Shown: positions 1 through 5,246 of the stretch, one piece after another
Position numbering within the stretch: position 1 is the first letter of the stretch
Layout of the letters: every line of letters begins with the position of its first letter
Assembly: GCA_001774245.1 (NCBI GenBank)
Contig: MEZF01000028.1
Location: 32,228-38,240 of the forward strand
From: Candidatus Bathyarchaeota archaeon RBG_13_52_12
GTDB lineage: Archaea; Thermoproteota; Bathyarchaeia; TCS64
Reading direction: 5' to 3'
Length of the DNA: 6,013 nucleotides
Made by a program: the position numbers and the translations under genes
The notes under the pieces: model-generated
What the model saw: the letters and a program-made list of their open reading frames with translations, nothing else
Database searches by the model: none
Told to the model about the DNA's origin: nothing

Positions 1-1238
1 TAGACCATGCTGGCCTCCCTCATGCCTTTTACAGGTACTGTTGGCACCACGAGGGTCGGGGGCTTCACCGCCATGTTGGGTTCGAGAATTGCCTGTGTAG
101 CTTCGCGCTCAGCTGTTGGCCTCGCGAGGACGTCTGCATATGCTATCCCGACCGGTCCATTGATGTCTCCCATTATCAGGTCGATGTGGGCTACCTCCGC
201 CGAGTCGGGGTCGACGAGTGCCTCCCCTGTCCGCAGAGTGAATTGTTCAATTACCTCAGGCGTCAATCCGACGTTATAGAATCTCTGCACGAGTGGCTCC
301 CCAGGCAGGATCTTGAAGGCTATAGGCTTCTTCTGAACGAGTCCGAGGTTCTCCAACTCTATGCGGAACTCTTCCCTTAGCTCGTAGCTTACGGTGTCCC
401 CCAGTATGATCGGCCTCCTAGTGTTACCGACCTTTAGGCCCATGAAGTTGAGGCAGACCTTGGGTCCTTGAGCACCAGTCGCGACCATGTGGCGGGTGAG
501 CTTCTGTATCTTCCTCATAGCGATCCTCGCTTCCTCGATTTTGCCATCTTTCATCTTTCTGTAGATGTCAAGCCATTGGGGGGCGATGACGTTGGCGCTT
601 GCGAGGATCATCCCATTGGCTCCGGCCGCTAATGCTGGAAGGACGACCTCGTCCCACCCGCAGACGACGTCGATCTTATCGTGAACCTTCTCCAGCACAC
701 TCATCATGTACTTGAGGTCGCCGCTGGAGTCCTTCAAGGCGACAATGTTAGGGACCTCGGCGAGGTCCTCGATCACCTGCCAGGGTATGTATTGGTTGGT
801 TGTTGGAGGAATGTTGTACAGGACAATGGGAATATCAACGGCGTCAGCGATGGCGAGGTAGTGATCATATATCCCTTTTCCCCCTTTAGGCTTCATGTAG
901 TATGGGTTCACAATTATCGCGGCATCGGCTCCAACGTCAAGGGCATGCTTGGTAGCCTCAATGACGAGCTTCGTCGAGGTGTCGCCTGTGCCAGCTATGA
1001 CGGGTATACGTCCATTTACTTGGTCAACACAGACCTCGATAACTCTCTGGCGCTCCTCGTGTTTCATCTGTGAGAATTCGCCGGTCGTCCCGCAGGGGAC
1101 GATGCCGTTGATTCCTTTTTCGATCAGCCAATCTATGAGGTGGCGGAATGCCTGCTCGTCGAATTCCTCATTCTTATCGAAGGGTGTTACAACTGCTGGA
1201 AGCACACCTTCCAGCTTGAACCCACTGACCCGAGTCAT
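1..1238 (-). CDS. DapA-family pyruvate aldolase fused to a formaldehyde-activating enzyme (Fae) domain, 3' end cut by the window
   Basis: The reverse strand is open from ATG at 1238 to the window edge: 412 codons, C-terminus missing. Residues 1 to about 300 are a DapA/NAL-family class I aldolase barrel: GTTGE at 50-54, NPYY at 111-114, YNIP at 141-144 with the catalytic Tyr141, and ALKDSSGD at 167-174 with Schiff-base Lys169. The position of E. coli DapA Arg138, which binds the aspartate-semialdehyde carboxylate, is Thr146, so lysine synthesis is unlikely. After a linker of about 35 residues, residue 336 onward is Fae-like: TGEALV at 337-342, AHIDLIMG at 350-357 containing the proposed catalytic His (351), and EPNMAVKPPTLVV at 386-398. 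The spacing between the last two motifs equals that of Methylorubrum Fae as I recall it, so the match runs without gaps. About 80 Fae residues should lie left of the window. Fae condenses formaldehyde with tetrahydromethanopterin in the cytoplasm. A coupled aldolase/formaldehyde-capture role is inferred. Domain calls are strong; the aldolase substrate is unknown. Confidence 0.9.
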   Translation of the reverse strand, partial: MTRVSGFKLEGVLPAVVTPFDKNEEFDEQAFRHLIDWLIEKGINGIVPCGTTGEFSQMKHEERQRVIEVCVDQVNGRIPVIAGTGDTSTKLVIEATKHALDVGADAAIIVNPYYMKPKGGKGIYDHYLAIADAVDIPIVLYNIPPTTNQYIPWQVIEDLAEVPNIVALKDSSGDLKYMMSVLEKVHDKIDVVCGWDEVVLPALAAGANGMILASANVIAPQWLDIYRKMKDGKIEEARIAMRKIQKLTRHMVATGAQGPKVCLNFMGLKVGNTRRPIILGDTVSYELREEFRIELENLGLVQKKPIAFKILPGEPLVQRFYNVGLTPEVIEQFTLRTGEALVDPDSAEVAHIDLIMGDINGPVGIAYADVLARPTAEREATQAILEPNMAVKPPTLVVPTVPVKGMREASMV

Positions 1239-1267
1239 TTAGATCTAGAAGTACTTTGGGTCTTCGT

Positions 1268-1280
1268 CTTAAAAAGTACA
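1268..1280 (-). promoter_or_regulatory. TATA-like box of the aldolase-Fae gene
   Basis: The minus strand reads TGTACTTTTTAAG, an archaeal box A-like stretch centred about 34 bases before the ATG at 1238. With transcription starting about 26 bases downstream, the leader would be under 10 bases, and no Shine-Dalgarno is present before the ATG. This suggests the fusion gene has its own promoter although the genes upstream run the same way. Confidence 0.5.
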
Positions 1281-1309
1281 CATATGTCCCACTGGGGAAG
1301 TTGATAATA

Positions 1310-1333
1310 TCTCCGATTTTTCGCGCGCGGAGA
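1310..1333. repeat. 6-base inverted repeat (possible hairpin) in the gap between the peptidase and aldolase-Fae genes
   Basis: TCTCCG at 1310-1315 and CGGAGA at 1328-1333 are perfect reverse complements around a 12-base loop, about 20 bases past the stop of the minus-strand metallopeptidase gene. It could be a weak 3'-end structure. The minus strand shows no U-rich run directly after it, so a terminator call is weak. The rest of the 114-base gap holds only the promoter of the fusion gene. Confidence 0.25.
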
Positions 1334-1352
1334 CATTGAACGCTCTCGGCTT

Positions 1353-2261
1353 TCAGTCCGTCGGTTGGCTAGTCATGTGACGATACGTCTCAAAGAACGC
1401 CTCGCTGCCCTTCCTGACGAGTTCTCTCAGCACCTCCAAGCCCAACTCGTGTTCGATCATCTGCGCCATGTGGCACCCTGCTACATACCAGAGTCTCAGA
1501 GGCTTCTCGCTGAACTGATCATACGCATCGAGGTCGCTCTTCTCGACGATCCTATCGGGTTCGTCTTCGAGCCCCTCTAACTTCTCAAAGTATGCGCGCA
1601 CCCGTTTCCCCCTTTCTGTAGGATCCCTGAGGGCGACATAGTCGGGGTCAGCCAACCCTCCCTCTTTGATCCTTAGTCGGAGTGGTGTCAACACGCCCAT
1701 TCCTTCCAAGTGGGTTAGGAAAATCACGTTGCATGCGAGTTCCCTCCACGTCTTCGGCGCAGCCAGACTCATCAAACTGTGATATTTGAGGTAACCCGCG
1801 TGGGAGAGTTCGTGCATAAGGTAGTATACGGCCTCTCTATGATCCATTTGGAAACGTGAGTGGTTGAGGTTCAATGCCACATCTCTGCCGTGTGCGATGT
1901 TGTCGTAGCCGAGGTTCATGTATACCCTTGTGGAGAATTTGTGACCCTTAGGGAGGTAATCTAGTACCTCGGGTAACCAAATGGATTGATTTTGCGAAAG
2001 TAAATAATCCCTCACATTTGAGGCATCTTGTATCACTGCTTTCACATCGGATATCTTTCCTATTTCAGTTCTCCAGAAGTCTTCCGCGTTAGTCCGTGTA
2101 TCCATGTTCGACCAGCGGTAATGATTATAGGCAAAAACGTTCCCAGGGTTAGTGACTAGTCTATCAAGGTTTGCACTTGTCTTGTCTCCAAGATATTGGA
2201 TTGTAGCGTCCAGACCTGATGTGTCGAAGGTTATTCTCTGTTCGATGACCAATATTTCCAT
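1353..2261 (-). CDS. HExxH zinc metallopeptidase-like protein of unknown family
   Basis: A 302-residue cytoplasmic protein: no signal peptide or membrane segment is visible. The key motif is HELSH at residues 150-154 in a helix-like context (YYLMHELSHAGYL). A Glu at 186 in HLEGMG lies 32 residues after the second His, the spacing of gluzincin peptidases where the third zinc ligand is a Glu. A conserved-looking C-terminal segment, YVAGCHMAQMIEHELG (259-274), recalls distant DUF-type gluzincins. I do not recognise a named family, and the substrate cannot be inferred. The ATG at 2261 has an in-frame TAG two codons upstream, so it is the earliest possible start. The stop of the MptB-like gene lies 70 bases upstream with no clear TATA box between them, so co-transcription is plausible. 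The N-terminal half is visibly more AT-rich than neighbouring genes (roughly 43% GC in 2161-2220), which could mark transfer or relaxed constraint. Confidence 0.75.
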   Translation of the reverse strand: MEILVIEQRITFDTSGLDATIQYLGDKTSANLDRLVTNPGNVFAYNHYRWSNMDTRTNAEDFWRTEIGKISDVKAVIQDASNVRDYLLSQNQSIWLPEVLDYLPKGHKFSTRVYMNLGYDNIAHGRDVALNLNHSRFQMDHREAVYYLMHELSHAGYLKYHSLMSLAAPKTWRELACNVIFLTHLEGMGVLTPLRLRIKEGGLADPDYVALRDPTERGKRVRAYFEKLEGLEDEPDRIVEKSDLDAYDQFSEKPLRLWYVAGCHMAQMIEHELGLEVLRELVRKGSEAFFETYRHMTSQPTD

Positions 2262-2331
2262 TCCCTATGCTTACTTCGATCTGTGGATGGCAAGTGGGTC
2301 GCTGAGGAGGAGCGCGTGAATGTGGGTGGCC

Positions 2332-3003
2332 TCAGCTCTTACTATTACTGAGCTTCCTGATGCCATCCCAACCCTCCTTACTCTTAACTTGGACGAGGTT
2401 GAGTGCCTCCCTGCTCGAGTTGATCTTTGGTTGGCTCTCCCCCATCTGCCTGAGTAGATACTCGGCGGCCCGTAGCGTCTTCCTGCTGAGCTCCGAGTCG
2501 GCGAGGTCCGCTATGCTAACAATTAACGCCTCCATGGTCTTTGGTTTGACGGGGCTGATGTCGCCGTGATGTGATGCCGCTACATGGATGACCTCGACTG
2601 GGAACCCGCGCTTATAGAGCTCTGCGACTAGAAGGGTGAGGTGGTCGACCTTCTCCCCCAGCGGGCTACTGACGTAGCTGCCGTCGCTTCGGGTCTCGTA
2701 GGTGTAGGTCTTCATTACGTCGTGGATGAGGGCGCCCGCGACCACGGTGTCCCGGTCCACTTTCCCGCCGTAGATCTCCTCGACGAGGTCGCAAAGTGTC
2801 AGGCTCAACTTTGTTACTCCAATCGTGTGTTGTAATAGGCCACCGCTGTAGCTGTGGTGCTGATAAGCCCCCGCAGGGCACTCCTCGAAGCTGAGGCAGG
2901 GGCAGTCGAGGTCGAGTTTGGGGTCCCTGAGCAGGTTGAGAACCATTTTTCTGAGCTTTCTGTCCTTAATCTGCATTGTGAGCTTCTCGACATCATCCAT
3001 CAT
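2332..3003 (-). CDS. mptB: HD-domain metal-dependent phosphohydrolase, probably MptB-like (dihydroneopterin 2',3'-cyclic phosphate phosphodiesterase)
   Basis: A 223-residue protein with the HD-superfamily metal ligands in order: His59 in GGLLQHT, His94-Asp95 in ALIHDVMK, His121 in KVDHL, His145-His146 in ASHHGD and Asp166 in SIADLADS. The N-terminal part, with PAGAYQHHSYSGGLLQHT (43-60), resembles both the YhaM-type HD exonucleases and archaeal MptB. Length and archaeal context favour MptB (about 220 residues, no OB-fold nucleic-acid domain as in YhaM). MptB opens the cyclic phosphate of 7,8-dihydroneopterin in methanopterin synthesis, in an Fe(II)-dependent reaction. The Fae domain encoded two genes downstream needs tetrahydromethanopterin, which supports this call. 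The protein begins with two Met codons (3003 and 3000); either could be used, and no Shine-Dalgarno decides it. HD phosphohydrolase is near certain; the MptB function is inferred from memory of the family plus context. Confidence 0.85.
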   Translation of the reverse strand: MMDDVEKLTMQIKDRKLRKMVLNLLRDPKLDLDCPCLSFEECPAGAYQHHSYSGGLLQHTIGVTKLSLTLCDLVEEIYGGKVDRDTVVAGALIHDVMKTYTYETRSDGSYVSSPLGEKVDHLTLLVAELYKRGFPVEVIHVAASHHGDISPVKPKTMEALIVSIADLADSELSRKTLRAAEYLLRQMGESQPKINSSREALNLVQVKSKEGWDGIRKLSNSKS

Positions 3004-3026
3004 AGCCAGACCCAGCGGTGAATCCT

Positions 3027-3056
3027 GTAAATTGGTTTGGAACCGTTCTTAAATCT
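3027..3056 (-). promoter_or_regulatory. Candidate TATA boxes before the MptB-like gene
   Basis: Between the DUF1893 stop (3071) and the ATG at 3003 the minus strand holds two AT-rich motifs. GATTTAAG (about 3049-3056) lies about 49 bases before the ATG. CCAATTTAC (3027-3035) lies about 28 bases before it, the spacing expected of a leaderless start. Either suggests a separate promoter, but a read-through transcript from the DUF1893 gene is also possible. Confidence 0.3.
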
Positions 3057-3070
3057 ATCTTCTAGCATGG

Positions 3071-3487
3071 CTACCTCATGCTCTTAATCTTCGATATTAG
3101 GGCGTGGTATGCCTTTTCAGGGTCGCTTATCCCCTGGACCATTGCCTCGAAGGGACAGTAGATGCGGCCGTCTTTCTCCTTGATGGCGGATACCTCCGCG
3201 TTAGGGCACACCAAGACCCCACCGGCCTCCAGGAGCTCCCTTGCCTTCGTCGTGATGACGCCCGCGTGAATCTCCATTGGGACAGAGTAGAGCATTAGGA
3301 GCGCTGCGGCGCGTCCCACAATCTTATCGGCCATCACCGTGTCCCTTAGCTTCTCCTTACCTAGTGTCTCTATTGCCTCTATGTGGGGGCGTATACCCTT
3401 GCTAGGGCTCGAGAATATGACTTGGGCGTGCCTCCAGATCATTAAACACATCCCGGAGCGATCAAGCTCAGCCAGATAAGCGTCCAA
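3071..3487 (-). CDS. DUF1893 family protein (TM1506-like, deaminase-fold), TTG start
   Basis: A 138-residue protein matching the DUF1893 pattern: VIFSSPSKGIRP (23-34), ADKIVGRAAALL (53-64), a central stretch with GVITTKARELLE (76-87), and a C-terminal CPFEAMV (111-117) before DPEKAYHAL (122-130). The Thermotoga member TM1506 has a cytidine-deaminase-like fold, but the biochemical role of the family is not established and the classical H/C-A-E plus CxxC zinc signature is not visible here. The first codon is TTG at 3487, the only usual start codon between the in-frame TAA at 3518 and an internal ATG at codon 13. A TATA-like box 33 bases upstream supports TTG. Starting at the internal ATG would remove a helix-like N-terminus. 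The gene is divergent from hypA, separated by 117 bases. It is likely soluble and cytoplasmic. Confidence 0.85.
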   Translation of the reverse strand: MDAYLAELDRSGMCLMIWRHAQVIFSSPSKGIRPHIEAIETLGKEKLRDTVMADKIVGRAAALLMLYSVPMEIHAGVITTKARELLEAGGVLVCPNAEVSAIKEKDGRIYCPFEAMVQGISDPEKAYHALISKIKSMR

Positions 3488-3515
3488 GGCGTCACGCCAA
3501 TCCTTCGGGGTCCCC

Positions 3516-3526
3516 GTTTAAGTACG
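3516..3526 (-). promoter_or_regulatory. TATA-like box of the DUF1893 gene
   Basis: The minus strand reads CGTACTTAAAC, centred about 33 bases before the TTG at 3487. Predicted transcription would start within about 10 bases of that codon, which supports TTG over the downstream ATG as start. It lies back to back with the hypA promoter in the 3488-3604 intergenic region. Confidence 0.5.
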
Positions 3527-3574
3527 TTATCCGCGGGAACTCAAGGGCAATAACCAATTTGCGACCAGAAATGA

Positions 3575-3584
3575 CTTATAAATA
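3575..3584 (+). promoter_or_regulatory. TATA box of the hypA-hypB operon
   Basis: CTTATAAATA is a near-ideal archaeal TATA box centred 25 bases before the hypA ATG at 3605, with a purine-rich CAGAAATGA just upstream as a possible BRE. The spacing places transcription start at or within a base or two of the ATG, so the hypA message is predicted to be leaderless. There is no Shine-Dalgarno in front of the start. Confidence 0.75.
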
Positions 3585-3604
3585 TCCGCCCAGGAACAAC
3601 AGCC

Positions 3605-4009
3605 ATGCATGAGTGGGCTCTAGCCGAGGGAATCGTCAAGACCGCCGAGAAATTTGCTGAGGATCAGGGAATCGATGAGATCACCGAAGTCAAGATCATG
3701 ATTGGCGAGCTCCAGCAGGTGGAGCACGAGATCATAGAGTTCGCCCTCGATCAGCTCAGAACCCCGAGAATGAAATCAGCCAAGTTCGCCATCGAGACTG
3801 TCCCCGCCCGATTCAAATGTAGGAAATGCTCCCACGAGTGGCAGCTGAACACTAGGAATCTCGACAAAGAGACTGGTGAAGCGATCCACTTCGTCCCAGA
3901 GATGGCACACGTTTATATCACCTGCCCTAACTGTGGGAGCCCAGATTTCGAGGTAACTGAGGGCCGAGGTGTCTGGCTCGTCAGCATAAAGGGGAGAAAG
4001 AAGGAATGA
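3605..4009 (+). CDS. hypA: Hydrogenase nickel incorporation protein HypA
   Basis: HypA brings nickel to the large subunit of [NiFe]-hydrogenase, working with HypB in the cytoplasm. The 134-residue protein starts with the invariant MHE, whose N-terminal amine and His2 form the nickel site, so the ATG at 3605 is firmly fixed. An IGELQQVE segment (33-40) is typical of the family. The zinc domain has two CxxC pairs, Cys72/Cys75 (CRKC) and Cys107/Cys110 (CPNC), separated by a long insert including EAIHFVPEMAHVY (92-104). This long-insert form is that of Thermococcales HypA, rather than the shorter bacterial one of about 115 residues. The stop codon overlaps the start of the ATPase gene (ATGA), indicating translational coupling and a shared transcript. 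No hydrogenase structural gene is in the window. Confidence 0.95.
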   Translation: MHEWALAEGIVKTAEKFAEDQGIDEITEVKIMIGELQQVEHEIIEFALDQLRTPRMKSAKFAIETVPARFKCRKCSHEWQLNTRNLDKETGEAIHFVPEMAHVYITCPNCGSPDFEVTEGRGVWLVSIKGRKKE

Positions 4010-4728
4010 GCGACCCTCGTCTCGCCATAATTCCGGGCAGATTCGATAACGTCAAGAGGATCATAGCTGTCTCAAGCGGAAAGGGAGGCGTAGGGAAGAG
4101 CATGGTCGCCGTCGCCCTCGCCCTCAGCCTCAGGGCCCGCAGTAACAAAGTTGGCCTCCTCGACCTAGACTTCACCAGCCCAAGCACCCACGTTATCCTC
4201 GGGGCAGAGGGGCTCTACCCAGAGGAGGAGAAGGGGATTACTCCACCTGTAACCCAAGGCCTCTCCTACATGAGCATCGTCCACTATAGCGAAGATGAGC
4301 CCGTTCCCCTTCGGGGCTTGGACGCCAGCAACGCTATCATAGAGCTACTAGCCATAACCCGCTGGGAGGAGCTTGACTACCTCATCATCGACATGCCCCC
4401 AGGGATCGGCGACGCTACCTTAGACATGCTCCGTCTTATACCCCGAATAGAGTTCCTCGTCGTCACTACGCCCAGCCAGCTAGCCTACGAATCCGTCAGG
4501 AAGCTCCTAGTTCTTCTACAAGACCAGAAGATCCCCATAATAGGCGTCGTAGAGAACATGGTTATTAAACAGACGGACCACATCAAAGAGGAGATCCATA
4601 AGATTGGCTCGAGATATCTCGGAGCCATCGATCACGATGCCTCGGTTGAGGCAGCCATAGGACACCCCGAGAAACTAGAGATGACCCGCTTTTACAGACA
4701 GGTTGAGGAGATAGGTGAGGGCATCTAA
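4006..4728 (+). CDS. hypB: Mrp/MinD-type P-loop ATPase serving as HypB
   Basis: A 240-residue SIMIBI-class ATPase. The deviant Walker A SGKGGVGKS (24-32) carries the MinD/Mrp signature Lys; LLDLDFTSPS (51-60) follows, then Walker B-like YLIIDMPPGIGD (125-136) and a VVENM motif (181-185). No cysteine occurs anywhere in the protein, so it lacks the C-terminal CxxC that holds the Fe-S cluster of ApbC/Nbp35 scaffold proteins. Overlapping hypA by four bases, it matches the atypical Mrp-type HypB of Thermococcus, which pairs with HypA for ATP-dependent nickel delivery instead of the GTPase HypB of bacteria. The ATG at 4006 is preceded by GGGGAG at 3991-3996, a plausible Shine-Dalgarno for an internal cistron. 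The HypB assignment rests on neighbourhood and cysteine loss; the ATPase fold is certain. Confidence 0.88.
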   Translation: MSDPRLAIIPGRFDNVKRIIAVSSGKGGVGKSMVAVALALSLRARSNKVGLLDLDFTSPSTHVILGAEGLYPEEEKGITPPVTQGLSYMSIVHYSEDEPVPLRGLDASNAIIELLAITRWEELDYLIIDMPPGIGDATLDMLRLIPRIEFLVVTTPSQLAYESVRKLLVLLQDQKIPIIGVVENMVIKQTDHIKEEIHKIGSRYLGAIDHDASVEAAIGHPEKLEMTRFYRQVEEIGEGI

Positions 4729-4732
4729 TCTA

Positions 4733-4746
4733 CTTCTCTTCCTTCT
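4733..4746 (+). terminator. Pyrimidine-rich tract after hypB, possible archaeal terminator
   Basis: A 14-base run of only C and T begins five bases after the hypB stop codon. Archaeal RNA polymerase often terminates at U-rich tracts without a hairpin. This tract contains many C residues and no long T run, so the call is weak. Confidence 0.25.
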
Positions 4747-4801
4747 AACTCTCAATCTCATTCACAGAAAGAATTATCAGGAGAGCAGCCCAGCTTGGCA
4801 C

Positions 4802-4875
4802 TGCTAAGAAGTAGAAGACATGATCGAGACCGTAGTTGCTTGAAAGCTAAGCCGCGACAAAAGCGCTTCTTAGCA
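4802..4875. repeat. Perfect 10-base inverted repeat in the hypB-wHTH gap
   Basis: TGCTAAGAAG at 4802-4811 is the exact reverse complement of CTTCTTAGCA at 4866-4875, with 54 bases between them. The interior holds a small possible stem GCT-TGAA-AGC. The 241-base gap (4729-4969) contains no convincing gene; the only longer reading frame there, on the minus strand, has no family resemblance and overlaps the promoter of the next gene. The repeat could be a structured RNA, an operator pair or the remnant of a small mobile element; nothing decides between these. Confidence 0.4.
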
Positions 4876-4935
4876 CGCGCAAATAACTTGGCATAAATGG
4901 AGTCACTATTTAACCAATACCCCCGCGGCATCAAA

Positions 4936-4944
4936 TTCTTTAAC
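4936..4944 (+). promoter_or_regulatory. TATA-like box of the winged-helix gene
   Basis: TCTTTAACA is centred about 30 bases before the ATG at 4970, giving a very short leader. A second AT-rich motif, CTATTTAACC at about 4906-4915, lies about 60 bases upstream and would give a longer leader. In that case the AGGTTA at 4959-4964 could serve as a weak ribosome binding site. Confidence 0.35.
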
Positions 4945-4969
4945 ACAGACCTCCGTATAGGTTACAGAG

Positions 4970-5245
4970 ATGTCGACAGCTAAGCTCAAGAAAGACGTTC
5001 TCAAACACCTGCAAGCAAAGCCCCTTAGCCTAGCTGAACTGGCGGTGGTGATGGGGCTCAAGGAAAAGCGTGTCTTCCGCCTTCTGAGGAGCCTCTTCGA
5101 AGGAAGTGAGATAGCCCCGCTTCGTGGTCCTGACGGAGCCAGGAAATACCGTACGACCACCGAGGAGGAGAAAGAGGCCGCGAAGAAAGCCAAAGAGGGC
5201 GATGAAGAAATCGACGATGACGAAGATGATGAAGAAGACGAGTAG
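4970..5245 (+). CDS. Small winged helix-turn-helix protein with acidic tail
   Basis: A 91-residue protein in three parts. Residues 5-45 look like a helix-turn-helix: KKDVLKHLQAKPLSLAELA leads into the turn and the recognition helix KEKRVFRLLRSLFE (31-44). Residues 47-62 form a probable wing, EIAPLRGPDGARKYRTT. A charged helix EEEKEAAKKAKE (65-76) then runs into a tail of almost only Asp and Glu from 78 to 91. The fold resembles small archaeal MarR/ArsR-like DNA-binding proteins, so a transcription regulator or nucleoid-associated protein is the likely role. No ligand or metal site is visible and I cannot name the family. The acidic tail is unusual for such a short regulator and could contact basic proteins or modulate DNA binding. 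The stop codon lies one base from the stop of the convergent phosphoribosyltransferase gene. Confidence 0.82.
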   Translation: MSTAKLKKDVLKHLQAKPLSLAELAVVMGLKEKRVFRLLRSLFEGSEIAPLRGPDGARKYRTTTEEEKEAAKKAKEGDEEIDDDEDDEEDE

Positions 5246-5246
5246 C

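Noticed and set aside
1..1238. Dihydrodipicolinate synthase (dapA) for lysine synthesis
   Set aside because: The Arg that binds the aspartate-semialdehyde carboxylate is Thr here, the protein continues into a Fae domain, and no other lysine gene is nearby.
7..1242. Plus-strand reading frames of 64-130 codons across the left edge
   Set aside because: They are antisense to the aldolase-Fae gene, whose minus-strand frame carries clear family motifs along its full length; the plus-strand translations show no family resemblance.
2332..3003. YhaM-type 3'-5' exoribonuclease
   Set aside because: The HD motifs are similar, but the N-terminal OB-fold RNA-binding domain of YhaM is absent and the length fits MptB. 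Not fully excluded.
4006..4728. Mrp/ApbC iron-sulfur cluster carrier
   Set aside because: The protein has no cysteine and overlaps hypA, so the HypB role is more likely.
4780..4880. tRNA or C/D-box RNA in the hypB-wHTH gap
   Set aside because: No T-loop GTTCRA sequence or cloverleaf arms could be found, and no matched C (RTGATGA) and D (CTGA) boxes at suitable spacing.
4758..4946. 62-codon minus-strand frame in the gap after hypB
   Set aside because: No recognisable motif, no promoter or ribosome binding site pointing to it, and it covers the promoter region of the winged-helix gene.
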